Shown in pieces: positions 15,812 through 24,747 of a stretch of 45,122 nt of DNA. Position 1 is the first letter of the stretch; every line of letters begins with the position of its first letter. The stretch spans positions 1 through 45,122 of the forward strand of contig PIVY01000014.1 in assembly GCA_003353795.1 (NCBI GenBank), read 5' to 3'. The position numbers and the translations under genes were made by a program. Below the pieces are notes generated by a model. It saw nothing but the letters and a program-made list of their open reading frames with translations. It made no database searches and was not told the DNA's origin. This DNA comes from a bacterium (lineage in GTDB: Bacteria > Krumholzibacteriota > Krumholzibacteriia > LZORAL124-64-63).

Positions 15812-18800
15812 ATGGCAGGACGACCGGCGCAAGCACAACGCCAGCTCACCATCGACTCCAGGTCGACGGCGCCCACGGGGGCGTTCGTCGACCTGGACGG
15901 CGAAGCGTTCTACCGGATCGCAACCTACCAGCGGCTGGATCCATTCCTGATGACCCTGGCCAGCGATACCGACCTGTGGATGTTCGTGGCCTCCGGCGGC
16001 GGACTCGCGGCCGGGCGCGTGGACGCCGAGGGCAGCCTGTTCCCGTACGACACCAGCGATCAGCTTCATGATTCCCATCATCACACCGGCCCCTTCACCC
16101 TGATCCGATTCGACGACGAAGACGGGTCGTCCAGGGTCTGGGAGCCCTTCGCCGACGCGGGAGACGAGAAGCCCTCCATCGAGCGGAACCTCTACAAGAA
16201 TCTCCTGGGCAATCGCCTTGTCTTCGAGGAGGTCGACCACGATCTCGGCCTCGCCTTCCGCTACCGCTGGGCCGGTTGCGACGAATTCGGCTGGGTGCGG
16301 TCGGCGACCCTCGAGAACCGGACGACTGCCACCGTGCGCCTGGCCTTGCTCGATGGTCTGCGCAATGTCCTGCCCTGGGGAGCGCCGCTGTCCCTCTACC
16401 AGCAGTCGAGTAACCTGGTCGACGCCTACAAGAAGTCGGAAGTGGATCCCGAGAGCGGTCTCGGCATCTTCTCGCTCACCGCCGGCATCACCGACCGGGC
16501 CGAGGCTCTCGAGGTGCTGCGGGCCAACACGGTCTGGTGCACCGGGCTGGATGACTTCCGCGTCCACCTGTCGCCGGCGGCCGCAATTGCGTTCCGCCAG
16601 GGGCGGGTCATCACCGACGAGCACGTTCTCGACGGCGCTCGCGGCAATTACCTGGTGAGTTCGAATGTCGAAATGGAGCCCGGCCAGTCCTGCCGCTGGC
16701 ACCTCGCGGCCGATGTGGGTCGGGACCATATCCAGATCTCCGAACTGCGCCAGCGCCTGATCCATGACCCGTCGATCGACGGCCACGTTGCGGCCGGTCT
16801 GCGGCGATCGAGCGAAGACCTGAGGCACATCGTGGCCAGCGCCGACGGCTTGCAACTGACCGGACGTCCCGAGTCGTGGTGGCACCATTTCGCCAACGTG
16901 CTCTTCAACTGCATGCGCGGCGGAGTCTTCGCCCACGACCACGATGTCCCCATCGCCGACTTCGTGGAATTCGTGCAAGTGCGCAACACCGCCGCCGGCG
17001 ACCGGCACCAGACGCGCCTGGTCGCCTGGCCCGCGACGATGACAGTCCAGGCCCTGATCGAAGCCGTGCGCGAGACCGAGGACCCCGACCTCGAGCGCCT
17101 CGCCCACGAGTACCTGCCGCTGTACTTCGGCCGGCGCCACGGTGACCCCAGCCGCCCCTGGAATCGTTTCTCGATCCGCGTGCGCGATGGAGAAGGTCAG
17201 CGGGCGCTGAACTACGAGGGCAACTGGCGCGACATCTTCCAGAACTGGGAGGCCCTGAGCACCGCGTTCCCCGGCTTCCTGCCGAGCCTGGTGGCCAAAT
17301 TCGTCAATGCCTCGACGGTGGACGGGTTCAATCCCTACCGGATCACCCGCGACGGCGTCGACTGGGAAACCGTGTCGCCGGACGATCCGTGGAGCAACAT
17401 CGGCTACTGGGGCGACCACCAGATCATCTACCTGCTCAAGCTGCTCGAGGCCATGGATGGCCACGACCCCGACATCCTGGGCGATCTGCTCGGCGCCGAG
17501 ATCTTCAGCTACGCCGAGGTCCCCTACCTGCTCAAGCCGTACGCTGATCTTCTGAAGAACCCCGGCGCGACCATCGATTTCGACACCGCTCGCGCCGCGC
17601 GTATCGCCGACCGTGTCGCTCGCGAAGGCTCCGACGGCAAGCTGCTTCACGGCGCGGACGGTTCGGTCTACCACGCGAACCTGCTCGAGAAGCTGCTCGT
17701 GCCCGCCCTCTCCAAGCTGTCGAACCTGATCCCCGACGGCGGGATCTGGATGAACACCCAGCGGCCCGAATGGAACGACGCCAACAACGCCCTGGCCGGC
17801 GGCGGCGTGTCCGTGGTCACGCTGTGCTACCTGCGCCGCTATCTGGCATTCCTGGTCGACTGTCTCGATGGCCTCGGCGCCAGGGATCTGCCCGTGTCCA
17901 CCGAGGTCGCCGTCTGGTTCGACGGGATCGCCTCTGCCCTGGAAGGCGCCGCCGATCTCATCGACTCCGACGGTTTCGACGCCCGATCCCGCATGCACCT
18001 GCTGGACGACCTGCAGGCATCGTTCGAGTCCTACCGGACGACCGCCTACGACGGCGGATTTTCCGGCCGTCGCGATCTGGCCACCAACCGGGTCGCCGAC
18101 CTCTGCCGCACCGCGCTCACCGTCGTGGACCACGGCATCGCCGCCAACCGGCGCGACGACGGTCTCTACCATTCCTACAACCTGCTGGAGATCAGCGACG
18201 ACGGCTCCGAGCTCGGCGTGGGTCGGCTGCAAGTCATGCTCGAAGGCCAGGTCGCCGTCCTCAGTTCGGGAGCGCTGGACCCGGCCGGAGCGCTGGAGAT
18301 CCTGGAACTCCTCTTCGCCAGCGACCTCTACCGTTCAGACCAGAGCAGCTTCCTGCTCTACCCCGAGCGAGAACTCCCGGGGTTTCTGACGAAGAATGCC
18401 GTACCCGAGGAGCGCGTGGCCTCGATCCCGCTACTCCAGAAGCTCCTGGCCGCCGGCGATCGTGCTCTGCTGGCCCGCGATAAAGACGGGATCTGCCGTT
18501 TCCAGGGTGACCTCAAGGATCGCCGGGATCTCGAACCGGTCTTCGACCGTCTTGCCCAGCACGACCAGTGGACCGGCGCGGTGGCGCGCGATCGGAGCGC
18601 GGTTCTCGACCTGTTCGAGGACGTCTTCCGGCACCGATCGTACACCGGCCGATCCGGCATCATGTATGGTTACGAGGGCCTCGGCTGCATCTACTGGCAC
18701 ATGGTGGCCAAGCTCCTGCTCGCCGTTCAGGAGAATGCGCTGCGCGCCGAACGCGACGGGCTCTCCGCGCCCGTGCGCGAAGGACTTGCCCGGATGTACT

Positions 18801-19303
18801 ACCGCGTCCGCGCGGGCATCGGCTACGAGAAGACCGTCGCCGAGTACGGCGCGTTTCCCACCGACCCCTATTCCCACACGCCCGCGTCGGGCGGCGCGAA
18901 GCAGCCGGGGCTCACCGGTCAGGTGAAGGAGGAGATCCTCACCCGCCTGGGCGAGTTGGGCGTGCACGTGGAGAGCGGAGCGGTCCGCTTCGAGCCTGCG
19001 CTGCTGGAGCCCGATGAGTTCCTCGAGGGTCCCGACGAGTTCCAGTACCTCGATCGCGACGGTAATCCGGGATCCATCCCCTTGCGCGCCGGTAGTCTGG
19101 CCTTCACGTTCTGCCAGGTCCCGGTGGTTTACGAGCAGACCGCGGACGAGGTCTGGATCCGGATCACGTTCGCCGACGGCTCGACCACGGTGCAGTCGGG
19201 CGGCGCGCTCGACGTATCGACGAGCGCAGAGCTTCTCGCACGCAGCGGACGGATCGCCAGGATCCACGTCGGGCTTGCGACGAACTCGCGATCCGAGGGC
19301 TGA
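15812..19303 (+). CDS. Beta-1,3-oligoglucan phosphorylase, GH149/GH161 type
   Basis: A 1163-residue cytoplasmic protein without signal peptide; ATG follows GAGGACGGG. Length and motifs fit the GH149/GH161 phosphorylases, relatives of GH94 cellobiose phosphorylase: NYEGNWRDIFQNWEAL, GFNPYRITRDGVDWE, WSNIGYWGDHQIIYLLKLLE, and PEWNDANNAL (Glu653, Asp656), which matches the position of the GH94 catalytic acid motif (D/E)WND. These enzymes split beta-1,3-glucan oligomers with inorganic phosphate to glucose-1-phosphate, saving one ATP per glucose. That agrees with the GH16/GH17 enzymes around it. The choice between GH149 and GH161 needs a profile search. Cotranscribed with the upstream secreted protein gene. 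Confidence 0.88.
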   Translation: MAGRPAQAQRQLTIDSRSTAPTGAFVDLDGEAFYRIATYQRLDPFLMTLASDTDLWMFVASGGGLAAGRVDAEGSLFPYDTSDQLHDSHHHTGPFTLIRFDDEDGSSRVWEPFADAGDEKPSIERNLYKNLLGNRLVFEEVDHDLGLAFRYRWAGCDEFGWVRSATLENRTTATVRLALLDGLRNVLPWGAPLSLYQQSSNLVDAYKKSEVDPESGLGIFSLTAGITDRAEALEVLRANTVWCTGLDDFRVHLSPAAAIAFRQGRVITDEHVLDGARGNYLVSSNVEMEPGQSCRWHLAADVGRDHIQISELRQRLIHDPSIDGHVAAGLRRSSEDLRHIVASADGLQLTGRPESWWHHFANVLFNCMRGGVFAHDHDVPIADFVEFVQVRNTAAGDRHQTRLVAWPATMTVQALIEAVRETEDPDLERLAHEYLPLYFGRRHGDPSRPWNRFSIRVRDGEGQRALNYEGNWRDIFQNWEALSTAFPGFLPSLVAKFVNASTVDGFNPYRITRDGVDWETVSPDDPWSNIGYWGDHQIIYLLKLLEAMDGHDPDILGDLLGAEIFSYAEVPYLLKPYADLLKNPGATIDFDTARAARIADRVAREGSDGKLLHGADGSVYHANLLEKLLVPALSKLSNLIPDGGIWMNTQRPEWNDANNALAGGGVSVVTLCYLRRYLAFLVDCLDGLGARDLPVSTEVAVWFDGIASALEGAADLIDSDGFDARSRMHLLDDLQASFESYRTTAYDGGFSGRRDLATNRVADLCRTALTVVDHGIAANRRDDGLYHSYNLLEISDDGSELGVGRLQVMLEGQVAVLSSGALDPAGALEILELLFASDLYRSDQSSFLLYPERELPGFLTKNAVPEERVASIPLLQKLLAAGDRALLARDKDGICRFQGDLKDRRDLEPVFDRLAQHDQWTGAVARDRSAVLDLFEDVFRHRSYTGRSGIMYGYEGLGCIYWHMVAKLLLAVQENALRAERDGLSAPVREGLARMYYRVRAGIGYEKTVAEYGAFPTDPYSHTPASGGAKQPGLTGQVKEEILTRLGELGVHVESGAVRFEPALLEPDEFLEGPDEFQYLDRDGNPGSIPLRAGSLAFTFCQVPVVYEQTADEVWIRITFADGSTTVQSGGALDVSTSAELLARSGRIARIHVGLATNSRSEG

Positions 19304-19353
19304 CCGCACGGCCATTCGTGGCCACCGCACAACTCATTCAGGTGGAGTTCGTC

Positions 19354-20964
19354 ATGCAGTTCAGGCGCAACCTCCTGGCGTTCGCATTCGCTGTGACCGG
19401 ATCGGCGATGCTGTGCGGAGCGGCCGCGGCCCAGTGCATCCTCGCCAACCCCAGTTTCGAACTCGGCGGCCAGACCGCGGTCTTCGGCGGCTGGAACCAG
19501 TTCGGCTACGTCGGCGTGGTTGCTGAGTCCACGCACGGCAGTCAGGCCGCCCGGCTGCGCGGTCTCGACACCGGCGAATGGAACGTGTCCGGCTACTGGC
19601 AGCGCCTGGACACGCAACCGGGCGAGCAATGGGCGATCACCGGCCACGTCATGCATCCGGTGAGTGCTCCGTTGATGGGCGGGTCCGCCGCGCTGGTCAA
19701 CGTCGAGTGGCACGACGCCGCCGGCGATCTGATCGACTACGACACGTTCCCCGTCGCGGTGGCCGCCACGCCCTCAGGTGCCTACAGCGAGTTCTCCCTG
19801 GTGAGCGGTCCGGCGCCGACGGAATCGGCGTCGACCCATCTCCTCCTCGGCGTCCTGCAGGGCCCCGACGATCCCACCCCCGACGTCTACTTCGACCAGG
19901 TCACCTTCAACAGCACGACCCCGCCGACCATCGACGACGTGCAGTGGAACGACTTCCCCGGTGGCCGGACCGTCGTGTTCGGTGGCCACATCTGGCGCGT
20001 CAAGGGTCCGGGGTACTTCGGTCCCGGCCCCAACGTCTTCAACGACACCGAGGATTGCGTCTGGGTCGACGACCAGGACCGGCTGCACCTGACGCTCGAG
20101 AACCGGAGCGGCACCTGGACGAGCACCGAGGTCACCACCGAAGAGTCGCTCGGCTATGGCGATTACATCCTGACCACCGTCGGCCGAATCGATCTCGTGG
20201 ATCCCCAGTCGGTGCTCGGGATCTTCCTCTGGGAGTACGGTCCCTGCTGGGACGGCTCCTACACGTGGTGGAACGCATTCAACGAGATCGACATCGAGTA
20301 CAGCCGCTGGGGCAACCCGGACAACGGCATCGGGCAGTTCGTCGCCCAGCCCTACGACTACCCAGGCAACATCGACCGCTTCGACGCCACCTTCGCCGAC
20401 GGCGAGGTCAGCAGCCACGCCATGCGCTGGCTTCACGACCGGATCGAGTACCGGGTCTGGCGCGGCGGGCCCGCGGACGAATCGCCCGCGAACCTGATCC
20501 ACTCGTGGACCTACGATGGCCCGCACATCCCGCGGCCCGAGCAGCCGCGCATGCACCTGAACTTCTGGAAGCAGGAGGGCACGCCAGACTCGAATCAGGA
20601 GGTGGTGTTCCAGGACTTCACCTTCGTGCCCGATGGCGCCGTCGGCGTCGCCGACGAAGGCGCGGGCGGCGCGTTGCCCGCGACACCGGCCGGACGGTTG
20701 CTGCCTGCCGTGCCGAACCCCTTCAACCCCCAGACCACGCTGCGCTTCGAGCTGCTCCACGACGGCGTGGTCGACCTGGCCGTCTACGACCTGACCGGCC
20801 GCCGCGTGCGGACCCTCAGCCGGGGGCACCGCAACGCCGGCGACCACCGTACGACCTGGGACGGCAGCGACGACCGGGGACGGTCACTGGCCTCCGGAGT
20901 GTATCTGGTGCATCTGCGGGGAGTCGAATTCTCGGAATCGCGGCGGGTGACGCTGGTCAAGTAG
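19354..20964 (+). CDS. Secreted GH16-like glucanase with N-terminal CBM-like and C-terminal sorting domain
   Basis: Start at ATG 19354, seven bases after GGTGGAG; an upstream in-frame ATG (19318) lacks a ribosome site and would mask the signal peptide. The 536-residue product has a signal peptide ending AAAAQC. Residues about 30-190 form a CBM4/9-like sandwich (NPSFELGG, TFPVAV, VYFDQVTF). Residues about 195-430 form a GH16-like domain with catalytic motif EIDIE (Glu311, Asp313, Glu315), the form without beta-bulge found in lichenases and related GH16. A FlgD-Ig-like sorting domain follows with VPNPFNPQTTLRFEL, YDLTGRRVRTL and final VTLVK. It should act on mixed-linkage or other beta-glucans outside the cell. 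Follows the phosphorylase by 50 bp. Confidence 0.85.
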   Translation: MQFRRNLLAFAFAVTGSAMLCGAAAAQCILANPSFELGGQTAVFGGWNQFGYVGVVAESTHGSQAARLRGLDTGEWNVSGYWQRLDTQPGEQWAITGHVMHPVSAPLMGGSAALVNVEWHDAAGDLIDYDTFPVAVAATPSGAYSEFSLVSGPAPTESASTHLLLGVLQGPDDPTPDVYFDQVTFNSTTPPTIDDVQWNDFPGGRTVVFGGHIWRVKGPGYFGPGPNVFNDTEDCVWVDDQDRLHLTLENRSGTWTSTEVTTEESLGYGDYILTTVGRIDLVDPQSVLGIFLWEYGPCWDGSYTWWNAFNEIDIEYSRWGNPDNGIGQFVAQPYDYPGNIDRFDATFADGEVSSHAMRWLHDRIEYRVWRGGPADESPANLIHSWTYDGPHIPRPEQPRMHLNFWKQEGTPDSNQEVVFQDFTFVPDGAVGVADEGAGGALPATPAGRLLPAVPNPFNPQTTLRFELLHDGVVDLAVYDLTGRRVRTLSRGHRNAGDHRTTWDGSDDRGRSLASGVYLVHLRGVEFSESRRVTLVK

Positions 20965-20982
20965 ATCGCCCTCGGTCACGGT

Positions 20983-22032
20983 TCATGGCGTCCCAACGCC
21001 GGCGGCCACGGCCTGCTTGGGACTGCGATCGGCCCGGAAAAGGCCCCAGTGCTTTTCCACCTCGTTCGGGTGCGGCCCGCCCTTCCAGTTCTCGTCGAAG
21101 GCCTCGAAGGAGAACACCGTCTGCCGCCGTGTTTCGGCCCAGGCGCGGATCTGGTCGTGGAAGACCTTCTGTTCGGTCTCACCGGCCATGCCCTTGATGA
21201 GTTCGGCCTGCTCCCCCTGATCGTGCACCGTCGTGGCCCAGCCCGTCTCGCCGAGTACGATCAGGCGGCCGGGATTGACGGCCTGCACGACCTCCAGCTG
21301 CTCCTCCAACCAGGGCACGGCCTCGTCCAGTTGCTGGCCGTTCCACAGGGGATGGGCGTGCATGGTCAGGAAGTCCAGTTCCAGGGCCAGTTCCCGGCTC
21401 TCCGGACGGTTCCAGAAGTTGAAATCATCGGCCACGGTCACGGGCACCGAGACTCCGGCCCGTACGTTGCGCACGTGGCCGATCAGGATGTCCAGGGGGC
21501 TGCGGTGAGCCGACCACGAGACCTGGGTCTCGTTGCCCACGCTCACGGCGAGCACGATGCCGGGATAAGATTCGGCGAGGCGGATGGCGGCCGCCACCTC
21601 GCGCCGGTTGGCCACCGCGGCCTCTCCGAAAGTCTCGGTCACCACACCGTCGGCGCCGCGCCGTTCCTCCACGTCGATCCAGACGCCGAGCATCACCTTC
21701 ATGGGCAAGCTGTCGGCCCGGATCACCTCGAGGATGGTTTCGGAGACGCCGACCGCCCCGTAGACGCGCATCAGCCGCCAGTGGGGCAGCATCAGCTGGA
21801 GGTCCTCGCGGACCTCCGCGGCCGACGGCGACGCACCGCCCGGACGCTGACCGTCGCGGTGGGGACCGTAGCAGATTGCGTTACCGAGCCACTGGTCACC
21901 GGCCACGGGCTCAAAAGGCCGGACGGTGGGAGCCGCAGTCGTCCCCGACTGCCGGTCGCCACCGCAGCCTGCCGCGAACCCGAAGACCATGGTTGCCGCG
22001 AGGAGGGCGAGGATTCGCCGGAATCGATGCAT
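20983..22032 (-). CDS. GH17 beta-1,3-glucanase / glucanosyltransferase lipoprotein
   Basis: A 349-residue lipoprotein (lipobox FAAGC). The TIM-barrel domain has the GH17 signatures: acid/base Glu168 in VSVGNET and nucleophile Glu262 in LGETGWAT. MLGVWIDVEE, MHAHPLWNG and FSFEAFDENWKG follow the order expected for bacterial GH17. Members are exo- or endo-beta-1,3-glucanases or transglycosidases acting on laminarin. Located 33 bp downstream of the sugar symporter gene on the same strand, so probably one operon under the operator at 23612. It is convergent with the secreted GH16 gene. Confidence 0.92.
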   Translation of the reverse strand: MHRFRRILALLAATMVFGFAAGCGGDRQSGTTAAPTVRPFEPVAGDQWLGNAICYGPHRDGQRPGGASPSAAEVREDLQLMLPHWRLMRVYGAVGVSETILEVIRADSLPMKVMLGVWIDVEERRGADGVVTETFGEAAVANRREVAAAIRLAESYPGIVLAVSVGNETQVSWSAHRSPLDILIGHVRNVRAGVSVPVTVADDFNFWNRPESRELALELDFLTMHAHPLWNGQQLDEAVPWLEEQLEVVQAVNPGRLIVLGETGWATTVHDQGEQAELIKGMAGETEQKVFHDQIRAWAETRRQTVFSFEAFDENWKGGPHPNEVEKHWGLFRADRSPKQAVAAGVGTP

Positions 22033-22065
22033 ACTTCTCGACCTCTTCTCGGGATGCCGCGGAAC

Positions 22066-23559
22066 CTACTCGACGACCGCGTCGACGCCGCCCTCACCGG
22101 ACCGCCCCCGCCGGCGTTCCAGTTCCTCGCGCACATCCCGCGCCTTCTGTTCGGTGATGGGGAAGCGCGCTACCGCCCAGATGGCAACCGCCGAGGTGAG
22201 CATCGGAATGCCGGCGTCGAAGAGGCGGAGCATGGTGATGGCCCGATCGGTCTGGGCGCTGCCCAGTTCCACGTCGAATCCCGTCTTGTTGAGCAGCAGG
22301 CCGCCGCCCGCGATGGCCGCCGAGAGCCCGAGCTTCACCGTCCACCAGAAGATGGATCCGTACATGCCCTCGCGACGCTGGTGGGTCTCGAGCTCGTCGT
22401 AGTCCACCACGTCGGCGATCATCGAGGGAATGAGAGTGAAGAGTCCGCCGAGCCCGAAGGCCATCAACGGCGCCGGCACCAGCACCAGCCACGGATTGGT
22501 CGGGCTGTAGCAGAACCACTTCAGTCCGTAGCCGACGATCGAGAGCCCGATGGCCAGGAAGAAGGCGTGCCGCTTACCGATACGTGTGGCGAGCCAGGTG
22601 ACGAGGACGACCACGCCGAAGGTGCAGACCGCGCCCACCGTACCCGCCCAGCCCACGTAGTAGGCGCCCAGTTCCTGGTCGCCCGCACACACGTAGTAGA
22701 TGATCACGTAGGAGGCGAAGGCCGAGATCAGGATGAATCCGTTGAAGACCAGGAAGGCGGCCAGGCAGAGCTTGAGGAAGGGGCCCGACTTCATGGTGAT
22801 CGAGAAGCCGCGAACGAACTCCCTGACGGTGGCGGCAAAGCCGACCGGCCTTGCCGCGGCGGCCGCTTCCTGCGCCGCCGGGTCCTGCCCTCGCTCACGC
22901 AGGAAGATCGCCGGCAACACGCCGAGACACACGGTCACCACGGCGATGACGATGGCCAGACCGGCGGCGCCCGCCACCTGGTCGGGTTCGCCATCGGCGT
23001 TCCGGAAGAAGGTGCCGCTGTTCATGATCCACAGGAACCAGGGCGACGCCACGAAGGCCAGCTGGCCGATGAAGTTCTGGGTTCCCATCACGCGCGTGCG
23101 CTCGTGGTAGTCGGGCGTCAGCTCGTAGCCCAGCGCCACCCAGGGCGTGACCCAGAGCGTGTAGCCCATGTAGAACAGGATCGAGAACCCCAGGAACCAC
23201 GCGTAGTAGAAGGTCTCGCTCTTGCCGGACGGCATCTGCCAGAGCAGCGCGAAGAGCAAGGCGGCCACGAAGACACCGACGAAGATGAACGGCCGCCGCC
23301 GCCCCCAGCGTGTCCGCGCGTTATCGGAGATGTATCCCATCACCGGATCGGTGAATGCATCGGTCAAGCGGGGCACGAGGCCGAGAATGATGCCGACCTT
23401 GGCCGGGTCCATGCCGAATCCGAGGTTCAGCACGATCATCATGCCGCCGCTGGCTGCACCGAGCAGATTGTTGACGAAGGCGCCGGAGCCGTAAGCCACC
23501 TTGTGGCCGAAGGGAACCCGATCCTCGGGCGCGGTCTGGACGTGGGTGGTGGGCTTCAT
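22066..23559 (-). CDS. GPH-type (MFS) sugar:cation symporter
   Basis: A 497-residue membrane protein with about 12 hydrophobic helices. The motif DAFTDPVMGYISDNARTRWGRRRPFIF between helices 2 and 3 is the hallmark of the glycoside-pentoside-hexuronide:cation symporter family (MelB-like), and a repeat-half counterpart is seen in PSMIADVVDYDELETHQRREGMYGSIF. It should carry short beta-glucan oligosaccharides or glucose across the inner membrane with Na+ or H+. First gene of the operon with the GH17 lipoprotein; a 23-bp operator lies 53 bp upstream of its start. Confidence 0.93.
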   Translation of the reverse strand: MKPTTHVQTAPEDRVPFGHKVAYGSGAFVNNLLGAASGGMMIVLNLGFGMDPAKVGIILGLVPRLTDAFTDPVMGYISDNARTRWGRRRPFIFVGVFVAALLFALLWQMPSGKSETFYYAWFLGFSILFYMGYTLWVTPWVALGYELTPDYHERTRVMGTQNFIGQLAFVASPWFLWIMNSGTFFRNADGEPDQVAGAAGLAIVIAVVTVCLGVLPAIFLRERGQDPAAQEAAAAARPVGFAATVREFVRGFSITMKSGPFLKLCLAAFLVFNGFILISAFASYVIIYYVCAGDQELGAYYVGWAGTVGAVCTFGVVVLVTWLATRIGKRHAFFLAIGLSIVGYGLKWFCYSPTNPWLVLVPAPLMAFGLGGLFTLIPSMIADVVDYDELETHQRREGMYGSIFWWTVKLGLSAAIAGGGLLLNKTGFDVELGSAQTDRAITMLRLFDAGIPMLTSAVAIWAVARFPITEQKARDVREELERRRGRSGEGGVDAVVE

Positions 23560-23611
23560 CGCGTCATGGCCTTCACGCTTCCGATCCAGGGGTGGCTGGC
23601 TGCGCCGGCAG

Positions 23612-23634
23612 CTTTGTACGAACTCCGAACAAAG
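23612..23634. promoter_or_regulatory. 23-bp operator, copy 3 of 4, upstream of the GPH symporter
   Basis: Half-sites CTTTGTACGA and CCGAACAAAG separated by ACT. It overlaps the proposed -10 of the symporter/GH17 operon on the minus strand. Confidence 0.78.
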
Positions 23635-23805
23635 TACCTTGACTGAATCATCGGGTCAATAGCATTCTGAAACCGCCTGCGTGCCTCCGGAGACGCTCAA
23701 ACCTCGGCCAGGTCGACTCGACGGACGTTTCCTAATAGCAAATACGTTATCCGAGAGAACAGAATTTACGACCCAAAAGTCGATTGCGTGAAGCTTCATT
23801 TTGTA

Positions 23806-23828
23806 CTTGATTCGGTAACCGAACATAG
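23806..23828. promoter_or_regulatory. 23-bp operator, copy 4 of 4, upstream of the paralogous secreted protein
   Basis: Half-sites CTTGATTCGG and CCGAACATAG separated by TAA. The right half and the following GTGTA match copy 2 exactly, and a TAGAAT -10 follows at 23831, so the promoter architecture of the two paralogues (14812 and 23950) is shared. Confidence 0.78.
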
Positions 23829-23949
23829 TGTAGAATTGTTTCACTGGAATCAGCCTTGCGAAATCCTGTGCCATCGTGGCTGTGCTGTTTGCAGGGGTAG
23901 AGTCCGAATCATTTCACGCGTTCCAGGGATTTCTCCAACACGAGGTGCC

Positions 23950-24663
23950 ATGATGAACAAACTCGCTATCGCCATCGTCGCTGCCGCGGTCATGATCCCC
24001 GCGGCCGCTCTCGCCATCGTCCCCTACGCCCAGGACTTCGAGAGCCTCAACCAGGCTGACACCGGCGCCCTCGCCGCCGACGGCTGGCTGGTCTTCGGCA
24101 ACGTCTTCGATGCGGGCGGCAACTACCTCTACGGCTACGGCGTCTTTCCTGCGCCCAACGATGGCGGCGGCTTCTGCCAGATCGCCGCGGGTGAAGGTGG
24201 CGCGGGGCAGGGCGCCCAGCAGCTGGTCGTGTTCAACGACTACAACAACGGCGACCACGCCGTCGGCAACCTGATCGAGTCCAACGTCTTCCAGGAGTTC
24301 ACCATCGAGGCTGGCGACGTCAGCGAGACCTGGGTTTTCGACTTCCAGGCCAAGATGGGTAACCTCGAGGGCAGCAGCACCGCGATCGCGTTCATCAAGA
24401 CCCTGGACCCGGCCAACGGCTACGCCACCACCAACTTCATCACCATGGACATGACGACCATCCCCGCCACCTGGGGCGACTACTCGCTGTCCCTCGCCAT
24501 CGACGGGACCCTGGACGGCCAGCTGATCCAGATCGGCTTCGCCAGTACGGCGTCCAACTACGAGGGCTCGGGAGTCTTCTACGACAACATCGACTTCTAC
24601 ATCGAGGGTCCGGTCGCGACCCAGGAGAAGAGCCTGAGCGGCGTCAAGTCGCTGTTCCGGTAG
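23950..24663 (+). CDS. Secreted beta-sandwich protein, paralogue of the 14812 gene, with a VKSLFR tail
   Basis: The 237-residue protein starts at ATGATG 23950/23953 behind GAGGTG. After a signal peptide (AAALA) its single domain aligns along its whole length with the first domain of the 14812 protein: AQDFESLNQADTGALAADGWLVFGNV, LYGYGVFPAPN, FIKTLDPANG, TTNF, FYDNIDFYIEGP. The paralogue lacks the FlgD-Ig sorting domain and ends instead in KSLSGVKSLFR, a tail almost identical to that of the beta-helix protein at 30281. It sits alone under its own operator and terminator. A surface or periplasmic beta-glucan-binding role is inferred. Confidence 0.82.
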   Translation: MMNKLAIAIVAAAVMIPAAALAIVPYAQDFESLNQADTGALAADGWLVFGNVFDAGGNYLYGYGVFPAPNDGGGFCQIAAGEGGAGQGAQQLVVFNDYNNGDHAVGNLIESNVFQEFTIEAGDVSETWVFDFQAKMGNLEGSSTAIAFIKTLDPANGYATTNFITMDMTTIPATWGDYSLSLAIDGTLDGQLIQIGFASTASNYEGSGVFYDNIDFYIEGPVATQEKSLSGVKSLFR

Positions 24664-24684
24664 TCTCCGGAAACGCCTCCCACG

Positions 24685-24715
24685 AAAAGGGCCCGGCTCG
24701 ACGCCGGGCCCTTTT
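24685..24715. terminator. Bidirectional Rho-independent terminator
   Basis: A 13-bp perfect stem (AAAAGGGCCCGGC at 24685-24697, GCCGGGCCCTTTT at 24703-24715) with loop TCGAC. It has T-rich flanks in both directions and serves the convergent genes at 23950 (plus) and 24748 (minus). Confidence 0.9.
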
Positions 24716-24747
24716 CCTTGTCTCCGATCCATGGCGGCCCGCCGACG

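Larger units (their letters stand above)
23560..23949. other. Non-coding divergent control region (390 bp)
   Basis: No convincing gene. The stretch is AT-richer than its surroundings and holds two copies of the 23-bp operator, one facing each flanking gene. A minus-strand promoter candidate is TTGACC (plus 23654-23659), 17 bp, TACTTT (plus 23631-23636). A plus-strand candidate is TTGATT (23807-23812), 18 bp, TAGAAT (23831-23836). Each overlaps its operator. A 72-codon minus-strand frame at 23656-23874 has no ribosome site and no recognisable content. Confidence 0.7.

Noticed and set aside
15758..18232. Very long minus-strand open frame (about 820 codons) opposite the phosphorylase gene
   Set aside because: It mirrors the codon structure of a clear GH149/GH161-type gene in high-GC DNA, has no ribosome site and its product is a repetitive Gly/Val/Asp/Arg-rich shadow. 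The same applies to the long antisense frames at 11618-13306, 21049-23646 and 39687-41921.
23656..23874. 72-codon minus-strand frame between the symporter and the paralogue gene
   Set aside because: It covers an operator and promoter, has no ribosome site and does not resemble a signal or membrane peptide.
6429..24663. SusC/SusD-like genes, CRISPR arrays, tRNA or rRNA genes
   Set aside because: Read through for TonB-plug/beta-barrel SusC patterns, SusD-like lipoproteins, regular spaced repeats and tRNA-like cloverleafs in the gene-free stretches; none was seen in the window.
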